Source: Fragum whitleyi
Lineage: Eukaryota; Mollusca; Bivalvia; Cardiida; Cardiidae
Length of the DNA stretch: 64,000 bases
Assembly (NCBI GenBank): GCA_948146395.1
Contig: OX411544.1
Span: 56,659,642-56,723,641 of the forward strand
Reading direction: 5' to 3'
In this document: piece after piece, positions 1-12,500 of the stretch
Position numbering within the stretch: the stretch's first letter is position 1
Layout of the letters: every line of letters begins with the position of its first letter
Program-made: the position numbers and the translations under genes
Notes under the pieces: generated by a model
The model's input: only the letters and a program-made list of their open reading frames with translations
Database searches by the model: none
Told to the model about the DNA's origin: nothing

Positions 1-75
1 GCCTATTTAAATGATGTGATGTCCCAGGGGTCAAAGAGAGTCAGGTGAGCGATCTAGGACCATCATGGTCCTCTT
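1..75 (+). mobile_element. 3' end of a family A Helentron-like element
   Basis: It ends ggtgagcgatctaggaccat…ggtcctcttg, the terminal palindrome (aggaccatcatggtcct) shared with the elements at 13472 and 56663. The body lies before the window. Confidence 0.75.
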
Positions 76-389
76 GTTACTAGTATGCTTGCAAAAATAG
101 GGGGTACAAACTTCAATTTGGGAGTAAATCGCCCCCATTTGAGGGTTTCTGGGAACACTGAGTATATTGAATGGTGATAGGCAGATTTATCGTTTTAATT
201 GATAATCAGTTGGTTTGGGATTCCCATGACAACTATCGATTAAGAAACCTCATAATCAATTATGCATTATTATAATGTGTAGATTGCAGCCATTTAATGT
301 TTCAAAAGATTGTATATCATTTATTTAGGCTGGGTTACTTCTTATTTTCTGGTAACATCTTTTTACTTGAGAAAAACAATATATTTTAA

Positions 390-629
390 CCCTTGTCATG
401 CTGAACCCGGAATATTCCTACTTTGACAGGAGGTATAGACAAAGATCAGCCTGCACATTTGTGCAGTCTGATCTAAGTTTAACCTCCTGAATATCATTTT
501 TAAACCAGAAAGGTGTAAAACAATGCATTTCCGAAAATCAATACTCACTTACATTTGGTAACTTCCAGTGCTTTTAGCACATTGTTTTTACACTTATTTT
601 GCAAAGATTTTTATTCAGCATGTCAAGGG
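390..629. mobile_element. TTAA-flanked MITE (family T1)
   Basis: TTAA at 386-389 and 630-633. The terminal inverted repeat is CCCTTGTCATGCTGAA against TTCAGCATGTCAAGGG. The centre holds the palindrome ctgcacatttgtgcag. Relatives at 4566-4797, 7796-8013, 15038-15279, 34880-35038 and, degraded, at 27916, 45078 and 55814. Target TTAA suggests piggyBac- or Kolobok-type mobilisation. Confidence 0.8.
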
Positions 630-906
630 TTAAACTAAGCCAGGCAATAGACAACACTTAACCATACTGTACATCAGTCACTGACCACTGATGATTGAGC
701 GTAGGTCAATTGCAGATTATGCTAAAGGATACAACACATTGTTTTTCATTATCTATATCAAAAAACAAAGACAAGAAGTTTTAAAATATACCTTGTTATG
801 CCATAGTATACCTTCATTGAGAATTGCATTGATTTCTAAGAAACTGATTGTAGTATCGAGGGTTTTCCATGACCCCCTGTTTCTTTGAATTTGGACCGTC
901 CTTTTA

Positions 907-2935
907 AGCTCCAAAGTCCGAAGGCTAGATAGCTATTGTCATGGCAGAGTGTCCGTTGTGCATCCATGTGTCAGTGTGTCCGTCTGTGCATAAACTTTTT
1001 CTTTTAACATCATCTCCTCCCAAACCAATAGGCGGATTTCAATGAAACTTGGCATGGATGCTCCTAGTGTGACCCTCTTCTTAAACTATTCAAGAAATTA
1101 TGATTGTCCTCCAACTATGGGCGTAGCAGGGTGGGGTATATTTTCACTTTAAAATCTTAAAAAATCTTCTCCTCCAGAACCATTGGGCCAATTTCAATGA
1201 AACTTGGCATGGATGTTCCTTGGGTGACCCTTTTCTAAATTTGTTCAAGAAATTTGGATTGACCCCACAATATGGGCGTGGCAGGGTTTGGCATTTTTTA
1301 AGGTTAAAATCTTTCAGAATCTTCTCCTTCCAAACTATTGCGCCGATTTCAATGAATCTTGGCATGGTTTTTCCTTGGGTGAACCTTTACTTAAATTGTT
1401 CAAGAAATTTTGAATGCCCCCCCCCCAAATATGGGTGTGACAGGGTAGGGCATTTTTTCACGTTAAAGTAATAAAAAAATCTTCTCCTCCCAAACCATTG
1501 AGCTGATTTCAATGAATCTTGGCATGAATTTTCCTTGGGTGAACCTTTATTTAAGTTTTTCAAGAAATTTTGATTGACCCCCAAATATGAGAGTGGCAGG
1601 GTGGGGCATTTTTTCAGTTAGAAATTACTTTCTCTCTAACAATTAGGCTGATTCCAATGAAACTTGGCATTGATCTTCCTTGGGTGACCCTTCACATAAA
1701 TTGTCAAAAAAAATTGGATAGTCCTCCTTATAAGGGTGTTGCAGGGTTGGGCTGTTTTTCACTTTTAAATCTTTAAATATCTTCTCCTCCTAAACCATTG
1801 GGATGATTTCAATGAAACTTGACATAGTTGTTTCTTTGGTGATGCTTTACTTGAATTGTCCAAGAAATTTTCATTGACCTCCTTTTATAGGTGTGGCAGC
1901 TTGGGCTTAATTTCACTATTTTATCTTCAAAAATCATCTTCCCATAATCAATTTAATTTATATGAATCTTGTCATGAATGTTCCATAAATTACCATTTAC
2001 TCAAATTCTACCTGAAATTTTGTTAAGAATGTTATACTTTCTGCAATCACCTTGATGTTGGTAAAAGAGGGGTAAATATTGTGTAAGTGTAGGCATATCT
2101 GAATAGGTACATAAGGATCCAGAAAAGAAGGGGTAAAGCCAGTCTAGAATTGTTTATTGCCAATGAAACAATGTTGTTTGTACTCAGCCGCTGTCATAGA
2201 GCAGTTGGTAGCGCGTCGGACTGTCAAACTAGAGGTCACGGGTTCGATCCCAAACGGCGGCACTCATTCTTTCCGACTATTTGTCTCTCACCAATGGGTC
2301 AATAATCGTAGACCTATGTGAGATAGCAGCTGGAGGCTAGGAAAGGGTGTAATGGTAGTACTGGCGTGAGAAGCTGCGTAAAACCCCATTCAATCAATCA
2401 ATCATTGTTGGTACTCATTTGACTCGTCTTGATGAGGCATTTCAAATGAGAACCAACAGCATAGGGTTTAAGTTAGGAAGAATGAAATATTTAAATTTGA
2501 AAAACAAAATGTCCCCCTATCTGCAGCTCTCTGTAAATTTTGAAGACAATAGAGCAACATTGTAGCTAAAGATGATTTTATTTGCAATTTTTCATTTTCT
2601 ATGAATGTTTTTTTGCATTATTTGGCTTTGTTCTATTAAGTCTGCTTAGATCTTTTTTGGAATGGTGAAAAAATGAAATTTATTTAATAATTTTGAGTTA
2701 AATAAGTGTAATAGTTTTTTTAAGTGATATTTAAAAAGTTTTCGTCCATGTAATTTTACCTATTAGTTAAATATATTCACTTCTGATTAGCTTGTAAATA
2801 AGTATCAATTTAGAAAAAGTCAGAATATCCTCTGAATGCTTGTGACTTTCATTACCTTCTATTTTCAATATCTCTCTTTCAAATCTTGTGATGCTAAAGC
2901 CATTGGAGGGATACAGGCCCTTTGTGGCCTCTTGT
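907..2935 (+). mobile_element. Family C Helentron-like element with core repeats and nested SINE
   Basis: Starts AGCTCCAAAGTCCGAAGGCT, then ctattgtcatggc and gtgtccgtt. From 1010 to about 1950 it has about six core repeats of roughly 150 bp built around caatgaaacttggcatgg. It ends near 2935 at a palindrome aggccctttgtggcct followed by cttgttt. A SINE is inserted at 2187-2405. Weak short frames in the core are repeat artefacts. Confidence 0.65.
2187..2405 (+). mobile_element. tRNA-derived SINE
   Basis: A tRNA-like head (2187-2261) with a 7-bp acceptor stem GCCGCTG/CGGCGGC and perfect B box GGTTCGATCCC, then a conserved body (gtgagatagc, gtaatggtagtac) and an (AATC)n tail. Flanks share …gtactca, indicating a target duplication. 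A 5'-truncated relative is at 49765-49918 on the minus strand. The anticodon arm is poorly paired, so this is not a working tRNA. Confidence 0.85.
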
Positions 2936-3255
2936 TTTTAAATCACCCCCAAAATTGTAAAAGAAACATTCTCTATCTAGTTTTAAGGGGGTCATAATGT
3001 TGCAAAATGACCCCAAGTTTTGAACATAGGGGGAAGACCCTGTTAGTACTGATCATTAGTTGATTAGTCTTTCAACTAAAAACAGATAATCAATTATGGC
3101 TTGAAACTGATTGCCCAGCACTTATATTTGACATTTAACAAGGAGTAGCATACAAAATGTTCATTCCATATTGACAATCAAGCACTTCATAAACTATGTA
3201 CATCTAGGAATCAACCAGACCTTATAGTTTTCATAAAATTTATCAAACCCATTCT

Positions 3256-3452
3256 AGAACAATAGCCTTGAACTTCTCAATTATTACTCATTCCAGAACA
3301 ATGACCTTGAACTTTTCAATTATTACTCATTTCAGAACAGTGACCTTGAACTTCGCAATTATTACTCATTCCAGAACAATGACCTTGAACTTCTCAATTT
3401 TAACTAATTTTAGAACAACGACCTTGAACTTCTCAATTATTACTCATTTCAG
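3256..3452 (+). repeat. 39-bp tandem repeat ending in a splice acceptor
   Basis: Five complete 39-bp units (3256-3450) begin AGAACAATGACCTTGAACTT and vary at a few bases. The sixth begins at 3451 and is the acceptor and start of the first visible ERLEC1 exon. Each unit therefore carries a copy of the acceptor AG and the first 15 or so exon bases. The unit is 13 codons long. Confidence 0.92.
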
Positions 3453-3542
3453 AACAATGACCTTGAAATGGTGACCATCAAGATAGAGGACAATGAAAAG
3501 TACCATTGTGTTATTCCAGAATCACAGGCTTCTGTAGATGCT
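3453..3542 (+). CDS. ERLEC1: ERLEC1 visible exon 1
   Basis: Thirty codons, phase 0 to 0, reading [20 protein letters not shown] and on, which matches the conserved region before the first MRH domain (human 'YKCILP'). Donor GTAAGT at 3543. The acceptor AG at 3451-3452 is the start of the sixth copy of a 39-bp repeat, so several decoy acceptors lie just upstream. Confidence 0.85.
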
Positions 3543-6500
3543 GTAAGTATAGTAAAACATGTATTAAGCGACCATGTATTGGACTTATTTTCATGGGTTA
3601 TGAAAATTGTAATTTCAGAGCAATAATTCATAGAGTGTTTTAGGTGATCAGAACATCAAAACTACAAGCTTTTTAAGTTTACACTCAGCTAAAGTTAATT
3701 TCCAAATGTTTTCACTTTGTCTCATTTTATTAATAAATCAGGGGCATATTGTTTTTGAGCTGTCTGGTTCCCCCCCCCCCCCCAAAAAAAAAAAAAAAAA
3801 AAAAAAAGAAAAATAACATTGGCCATTTCTTTTTATTACTGAAAGCCTTCATATTCCATATGAGTAAATGTATTGCTTATGACAAGACCTTTATGTTGGT
3901 ACTACTTTCAAGGTCATCTGTCAAGGCCAAGATCTTTTTTTTCATGGTCAAATATGTGGACATTTTAGACTTCACATCAGTTTTGATATTTGTACAGATT
4001 ATAGCGTTGAAATTAGGTTTGCTGTAGAATACGGTATTGTATCAAACCACTGTATATGAAATTTAATTTTGGTCTGTCAAACACTATGTTTAAGGCTTAG
4101 TGAAAATTGTCATTGTGAGCCTGTGTGTGACATTTTGAACAATTTGAAACTTGTGTGAAGCAGTAACATTGAGCATCCGTGGTAGCTCCGCAGTGCATGA
4201 AGGAGATCGGCAGTCCATCTAAAGACAATTTTAGACCTAAACAATCTATAAAGCGCAAAGTTCCAAAGATCCTGGTTCCAGATGCATAGGCTGACCAGAG
4301 TCTTTGCTTGGTGTATATTTCAAATTATTGGAAATGTCACACACAGGCTCATATTTAACTGCTTACCGGTACTTTACTTTTGCACTAACCTCCCAATCTG
4401 AGGAGCGTTTCTTAGAGCAAAATGAAAAATCCTACTGAATAGAATTTTTTGAAACATCATAAAAATCAATTTTTGTGTTATTTTGAGTGAAACATTTGAT
4501 GTTGTCAAGGCTCCATGCTTAAGTCAATGGAAAGCAACCTTCATTTCTTCATTCAGGTATCTTAACCCTTGTCATACTGAGTTAAAAATCTTGGATAAAT
4601 TGCAACAAAATCAAAGTGCTCAAAGCTCTAGATGCACTAAATGTAATTATGTATTCATTTTAAAAGTTAAATTTTCTAGCTTTTCTGGTTTCAAAAAAGG
4701 AAAAACAGGTTGTATAGACAAAGACATATGTGCAGGCTGATTATATGTCTATAGCTCCTGCCAAGGCAGGAATAATCTTGGTTCAGCATGACGAGAGTTA
4801 AGATTCATTTTCAGTTTCTGAAAAATCTCAACCCAAAAATGGCCATATCTTAAGAATCTTAGATAGATGTCAATCCTGATCCTAGCCTTAGGAACCTACT
4901 TTATAATTTATTTTTGTTTTAAAAAGAAATAAGTTAAAATTGGTAAAAATAACCTGAAATTCAACAATTTGTTTCTATATGAAGTTTTTTTTTTTCAAGC
5001 AAGATAAATTGCATGACATTGTATGTAGGAACTCAATGAAAATATATTTGAAAAAGATTGGTTCAGGTAGAGGTTGACTTGAAATTGCATTTCAAAAAAT
5101 CTTTCACAGAAAAGTTTGAATGGTAATTATCAAATCAAGAAAAATGTTTCATGTACAAAACTTTTCTAGATCTTATTCGGCAGTTCATGTGTTTAAACTA
5201 AGGCCGGCATTTTACATACAACTCAGAAGTTCCCTTTTAGCCTGACAGGTCTTTTATGTATCATTTGAGTCTATGTGTGATATTTTTAACAAAATCAAAT
5301 GTGCGCCAAGCAATGACTTGGACCAGCCTGTGCAACCACACAGTCTTCATTTTATGCTTAGTAAATAGATAAGGTACCTAAGTATCTTTAAACAGACATG
5401 CAATCTTGTATTTGCACCATGGAGCTGAGTTGGCTGCTCAATGCTTGCATCTCATGCACTTTTCAAATTCTTGGAAATGTCAAGCACAGGCTCATTTTAC
5501 TTTACAGCACAGAAAAGCTGCCTACAAGGGTGACAGTCCAGATGAATTGATGGAGGCCCTGTTCTCACAGTCATCATGTTCCTATAGGGTAATGAAAGGA
5601 TTAGATAGGGTGGGAAAGGATGGAGATGGTTTTGAACTCTTTCAAGCACTGTCTGGGGATTTTCAGAAATTGTTGTAGGAAAGGAGGATATTACTTGTAA
5701 CAAGCAGTTTCTCCTTTTAACACAATGTTTTCTACCACAAAGGATGGTTTGTTTTCTAATTGTCCTAGCTTTTCCTTATTGTTTGCAATCTTTCTGACTT
5801 TGGGCCAGTCTTAAATTGGTAAACCTGGAAAGAGTTCAGCAAGACAAGTATGTTATGATTTTTTTTCTTGTATCATGTTGAATTTGCCCTAAGAAATGTT
5901 TCCCCTTGTCAGAACAGTTAAGTTGAGTAGCTATCATAGCTATCTTTAAAACAATATTATCAAAAAGATTGAAGAATCCAAGTTAAACAAAATTTCAGCC
6001 ATTAGCTCCATATGTTTCTAATTGAATAAACAGGTTCCATTGTAGGGAGAAACGAATACATTTCTTTTGGCACAAGTATAATTTGCTCCAAATCTTTTCC
6101 TTAAGGTAGTGGACCCATAATAGTTCTGCAATATTTTGGAAGACCAAGGTTTCCTAATCGTTTTCTTAGGAAACCTCGGTCAACATTGTGAAAGATCATG
6201 AGTTTAGAAATGTTCTGAAACTATTATGGTTCCACTACCTTAACACATTATTAGATCGGCTATTTTGGAAAAAAAAACTGAGGTATTATGATCACCTTGG
6301 TGTCATTTGCAAGGAAGTTGTTGTTGGCACTGGCGTTCCGAGTGACAAACTTTAACCTTGGTCATATCTCTGTTGTTTTGGAAGATGTCCCCATGAAACT
6401 TGGTATGTGTGTTCACCATCACAAAGCTATCAAGATAAACAAGGAGAATTACTCTAAAAGTGGTTTTTAAGAGTTTTGCCCCTTTTTCAACTTAAGATTT

Positions 6501-9500
6501 TTTGCAGCACCTTCAGAAGAGCTGGGCACCCATGGGTGGTGCGCTTGTTCTTCTTATTGACCCCCCTGAAGTAAAGAGATGTGGAAAATTAAAAAGTGCT
6601 TGTAAAAAAAGGCAAATTTCAATCTGCAACTTTTTTTCAATATTGTTCAGTCAAACTTTCATAGTATAATAATTGGTTAATACAATCAGGAAGGAATTAA
6701 AGATAAAAGATGTGAAATCAGCCCTGCGTTCTGGATGAGAAAACGTTTCAAACAGCACTTGGGTGGTTAATTGGAAAACTGTTGGTGCCATTTTCTCATC
6801 CTGAACACAGGGCTGGTTAAACTCAATGGCTCAGCGTGAAGCAGTTGTACCTGCCTATATGTTTATAGGCAGTTACAACTATTTTGCACTGAGCCATCAA
6901 ACTGTTGTATTTCATCAAATCAAGCCAAGCCTAGTTAGCATATGAAACATATTCATCACTCTATCTTGGGTTCATGAGTTTGAACTCTAGTGTTGCTAAC
7001 TTCCACCTGACATTTGACAAAAGTTATCATGACAAGTATCAGTTGTCTTCCATCAATGGGCATATGATAGGCAGTAGACCTAGGTGCAGGGTTTGACATT
7101 AATCACTTTTTGACAGCAGCCTGAAGGACCCATAATCTCTAGATCTTACCGGTCCTCCCTAATAATAACAGGTCCTCCATGAAAGCTTTATTTTTTTTTA
7201 GCAATCAAAAGAGTAAATTTTAAGAAAAAAGGTGTGGGAAAAGAAGGAATTGCTTGTGAAAAGCAATTTCTTCTTTCTCTACAATGTTTTCCATAGGTTA
7301 AAGATTTCCATAGGTTAAAGAAAAAGCATAGTATTAAAAAAGGCAACTATTTATCCAAACTAGAATGAAGGGAAATATAATATGACCATTTACAACAAGT
7401 CTGAAGGACCTGCAACATACAGCATCTTCTACCAGTCCTCTCTGAAATGCAGGTTTTGGGCCTGAAGACTGGTGTTAGCTTTGACCCCTGCTTAAGTGGG
7501 ATGGTCAGCTGAAGGCCCAGATTAAATGTTGTGGTTGCAGTGGTGTGAGAGATAACAGAAAGCCATGGGAAGGTGCACAGACACTGCGATGTAACTGCAT
7601 TATAGCTGTTAAAAGTGACATTAAACCCCATACAAAGAAACAGGTTCAACATTTCAAGTAGTTTGGTCTTACAATATTTATTTTTTATTTTGATAGATTG
7701 AAAGTTACTGGACGTATGAACTTTGCCATGGAAAACATATCAGACAGTACCATGAAAACAAGGAGCTTGGAACGGTAAATAATGGCCTTTTTTAATCCTT
7801 ATCCTGCTGAATTGAGATACTGAATAAAAAAAAATGCCAATTTTGGGGACATTTCAACAAGCCTAAATCATTTTTTCCAACATTGATTGAGTAGAAAGCA
7901 GGTAGTGTAGGCTGAGATCAGAGTACATGACTGTGCAGGCTGATCTTAGTCTACATTATCTGCTAAAGCTTTGTGTACAGCAGGAATATGTCATAAAGAC
8001 AGCAGGATAAGAGTTATATTTATCAAACAGTTCTTGTGGAGTCTGTAGATATCTCAAAGGTCAAGGTCAGAGCTTAAGGTCAGGCGTTAAAATTGAGCTT
8101 ATCTTTAGCATAAACTCCTGCAACTATAAATACAGTCAAAACTGTGTGAGCGGTCACCTGAGAATAGCGGTCTCACTGCCGTATGCGGCCAGCTCAGGTC
8201 CGCCCGCACAAACTTGCTCTTTAAAGTAACTGTGAATAGCGGCATTCTGTCGTATGCAGCCGGCGGTCAACCTTAATTGTCTGAATTGCACCCATTGTAC
8301 ATCCCCTTAAGCGGTTATGCAGTCATCAAATTATGACAGGTGACTCGCTGATTAACGAAAAATCGAAAACGCGTCTGGATTATCGTATGCATTTACCTAA
8401 TCAACACCTATACTAATTTGTGTTATCTGAGCGGCCAGCAAATTATTTGATAAAAAAAAGTAGCAGATTATTAATAATCAAATCAACCAACGTATTAAAC
8501 CTTAACATTGCTGTTAGTCCGAACTATCAAAAGATTTTTGACGCATTGATCTCGGAAGGAATTTCCCTTTGTCAGCTCTGGAAGTAATTATTTTTTATCA
8601 GAATAACCTTTTTTTCTCTTCTTTGCATCAAAAGTTGCGTTCTCTCAGGGAAATTTAATGACACACAAATGAAGAAAAATAAACAACACATTAATAAAAT
8701 TGACGTTTTGTCTTAAGTACCGGTTGATTCTGTGGAATCATCGCCGCTTGTTGAAAATGTCTGGGGATTTTCCAAATAACGTCAACTTAGGTCATCAAGC
8801 ATGCCGGAAAACTAGACATTGTTTACATCCCGCGCACGTGAAACAAATTGCCGCCAAATCCAGAGGAACTCGCTACTGTGAAAATTATGAACACTTAAAA
8901 CGTCGTATTTTCAGCGCATTTATACTTTCATGGAATGAAGTCGAAATTGTCACTTTCTCTAATGAATAATGATATATTTTAAGTAAACAGGAATATTATC
9001 GGTGTCAAAATCTTGTTCATCATGTTTCTCACATGAAGTTTATTTAATTCTTCTCTGGTCCCTGTGACGAAATGCAATCTGTTTATACATACGCCATTAA
9101 ATACAAGAAATATTCTCCAGGTAAAACATATTGGTAGTGAATGACCTAAATATCGTAAATACCGCTAAATTAAGAAATATTTACATTTTTTTGGTCTTCC
9201 CTCGCCGATTTTCATATTGAATCTTACGAATAGGAGTACTACATTTTAGGTGACCCATCCGATGGACTAATGATATTAGCCTAATTGTTGTTCGTCGTGG
9301 CCGCCGACGGGGAAGAGGGTGGGAATTTTCCGTTAGGCGGCCAACTCCCGTATGCGGCCGATTTTGCCTTGTCCCATGGGGGACCGCTTTTGACAGTTTT
9401 GACTGTAGTTTTACATAAAATATTTTCTACTTGTCCAGAACAGAATGAAAATAAACTTACCCACAAAAGGAGAATGGAAGAATGCTTGAGAAAACATTGT

Positions 9501-12500
9501 TTTAACAGATGAAAATGCTGGAACCCAGCATTTTCTTCAATGAAAACAATGTTATTAAAATTTTGATACAGATATTAGGATTGTTAAGCTCATAGATCTA
9601 TTTAGTGCCATTCTTATTTTGTCTTGATATTAACTTATCCACAGACAAGTGGCCTTGATAAATTGATAAATGTACATGTATGCAGGTAGAAAAATGTATG
9701 TAGGAAAAGTCGACACTTTTCATTGATTGATGAGATCTATTAAGTTTCATGATCATAGCTATAATTCTTCCAGGAATGTATGCTCTGGACAAAATGTGAG
9801 TATGGAAAACAACAAAGGGCATTTTCCAGAAAACTTTAGTTAAGTAGAGTTACAGCTATTGGGCACTGTATTCTGTAACCATGCAATGAATAAGAATGTC
9901 AATTAAAAAAAATGGATTTAAGGTGAAAGAGCTTTGCTCTAGATAAAAGTGTATGCAGCCAGCCCTGACACCCACTTGGATACCACAAATTGTCCCATAA
10001 TATGTCACATTTTCAAAAGGCATATAAAATGGATATACATTTTAAATGAGTTATCTCTTTCAAAGAATACTTTCTACACAAAATGGCGCTTTCATTTTAA
10101 TTGTTGCCTGGAACCTCTTTAACAATCAGATGGTCAAAGAAACAAAAAAGATTGTTAGAAAAATTGTTTTTGAGCGATTTGCATGATATTTCCATGTGCA
10201 CAAAGAAAAGATTTCGATCAGCATGTGCATCTACACAGTCTGGAGAGAAGCTTCACTAAATGTTAATGACAGCAGCTGGCTATTAATCTTTGAGATATAA
10301 CAGGAATCCATTTTTAGGTGCCCCAGCCACTGCCTTATGACTGAAATATTCTTTCAAACAAATATGTTCACATTCGCAGTATACCTTAAAAATTCTAATA
10401 GGTCCCCATGCTCTAATAAAAGCCCATCCCCTACTATGAAGGCCTTTACCCATAAAATCAAGGTCACTAAAAATACAACAGAGGTTTTATGCACCTTTTC
10501 CTCATTCAAATGTTTATACTTTGCGCAGATTCTGTTGTTTCTTGGCCATTTTTTCACCGTTGTAACAAATATCACTGGCTAAACGCGAAACAGTTGTAAA
10601 TGCCTAAATGTTTATAGGCAGTCACAACTGATTCACACTCAGCCATTGATATTAAGCATAGACCCTAATAAAGGCCCATCCCTTTTTATTAATGATGATG
10701 ATCCCCCCCCCCCCCCCCCCCCCGGCCCCCGGTTCTATTAGGGATTTACAGCATTTACAATGTATAATGCACTGTGTTGCTGTCCATTCTACTAAACATG
10801 TCTATCCATTCTTGTAAGTGAAATTAATGGAAATGCCATGTACAGGCTCATATGATTTCTACCATTTTTCAGCAAAAGCCCAAAAGTCAGGAATACTATT
10901 TGGGGAGAGTTAAGGAGGAAACAGAAGAAAAAGCTGATAAATCAGGTATAAAGAAAAGCAATGTGAACCATCTGTAAAACTTATTCAAAAAAGCTTAACA
11001 TTGCAAATTTCTGAAAGACTGTTCAAGATACAATGCTCATATGATGCATGCTATTATACAAGGTAGTTTGATGATGCTCATCGATAGATAACAAGGTCAT
11101 AGTCATGTGATAAGGTCAAGGTCAACTGCTAAGGTCAGGTGGTATCAATTACTTTCTCATAAGTTTGTTTTATCAAGTTCCGAAATGGTCCCTTATCATG
11201 TGACAGGTCTCATATTCCCTTCATTTCTTGTAATTCAATGACATTGTTTGATTAAGAAAGTATCATTTTTGAGACATTGCTGTCCACCCAAGCACATGAA
11301 AAAGCTGCATACCCAAAAATTCTTGATTGAAACATCTTTAATATTTTTTGCCAATCAGACGGTTCATTTCTGGTACATGAAATTTAAATTAATTTTTTTT
11401 TTAAGGCAAAAAAATCCCACAATAGTTTCAGGTTGATAATATTTCAAATATCTTGCTTTCTTGGTAGAAAAATAAATAGTAAAATAGGATTCATTTAGAA
11501 CAAATCTATGGCTCAGTGTGAAATAGTTGTGACTGGCAATATATTTATAGGCAGTTACAATTGTTTTGTGCTGAGTTATCAAAACATGGTGAATTACAAA
11601 GTCCATATTTGCAGATGAATCTTCCAGCCAGGATGAAATTCCAGAGGAGAATAAAAAAGAAGAAGTCAAGAAACACCAGGTATATTGCTATGTATCTACT
11701 TCAATAGAAAGAAATACTGTTTTTGGCAAAGTGATAGAGCTAAAGATAGATTTTAGATGATATTATATTTATTATTTTCACACTTAACTATATTAGTCGA
11801 AATGATTCCAATGACTTCCCATAACAGGGTTTCATTGAGAAATAAAGATTATTACTGGATTTACCTTGAAAAAAATCCAAGGAGTACCCACAACATAATG
11901 TTTCATGGAATAATTAAATAGAGGATAATCGTTTCTTTCAGTGTAAGATCAATTTATATTTCATTGAGTGAACAACAAAAGCTTTATTTTCACGAATGGC
12001 AGAGCCACAAGTGAAAATAAAGCTTTTGTTGCTCACGAAATGAAATATAAATTGGTCTTACTCAAAAACAAATGATTATTCTATTTCTTTTATGCAAAAA
12101 TGAGACAAAATGTGAAATTTTTAGGACACATTTTCGCAGAGCGCATCATTTTCCATGTGATTGCTATGCAACGTTCATTGTGACATTACCAATTTTACCC
12201 CGCATAGATTCGTCAGATAGGATGAACTGCACAAAAGCAGGGTATAAGTTTTTGATAATTTCACTGCTTATGTAGTGAGATTATCAAGTGATAATCTACC
12301 ATTATTTCTCGATAAACCACCAAAAAGCATAAAGAAAATTTAACATTAGCTTGATCTCCGTATCGGATCCTATGAATTGATAGTACATTATATTAGCCAG
12401 TCCTAACTTCTGACAGGCCATCTCATATATCAAGGGTCATTAGCTTGTAAAATAGATTGCAGAGGGTGTTTAATATACTACTGGTAGGAACCCTGAAGGT

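Noticed and set aside
2187..2261. tRNA gene with GTC anticodon
   Set aside because: The acceptor stem and B box are good but the anticodon stem does not pair, and a SINE body with an A/T-rich tail and target duplication follows. It is a SINE head.
3268..3474. 68-codon frame with repeated MTLNFSIITH
   Set aside because: It is the tandem 39-bp repeat read in the wrong frame relative to the ERLEC1 exon.
3771..3807. Poly(C)-poly(A) tract as a functional signal
   Set aside because: Simple homopolymers of uncertain length occur at several sites and are probably slippage or assembly products.
5406..5678. 90-codon frame as an independent gene
   Set aside because: Only 5508-5588 is coding (ERLEC1 exon). 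The rest is intron and a MITE.
8700..8969. 89-codon frame inside the TIR element as a transposase
   Set aside because: No DDE motif or family resemblance, and the element is short with otherwise broken frames.
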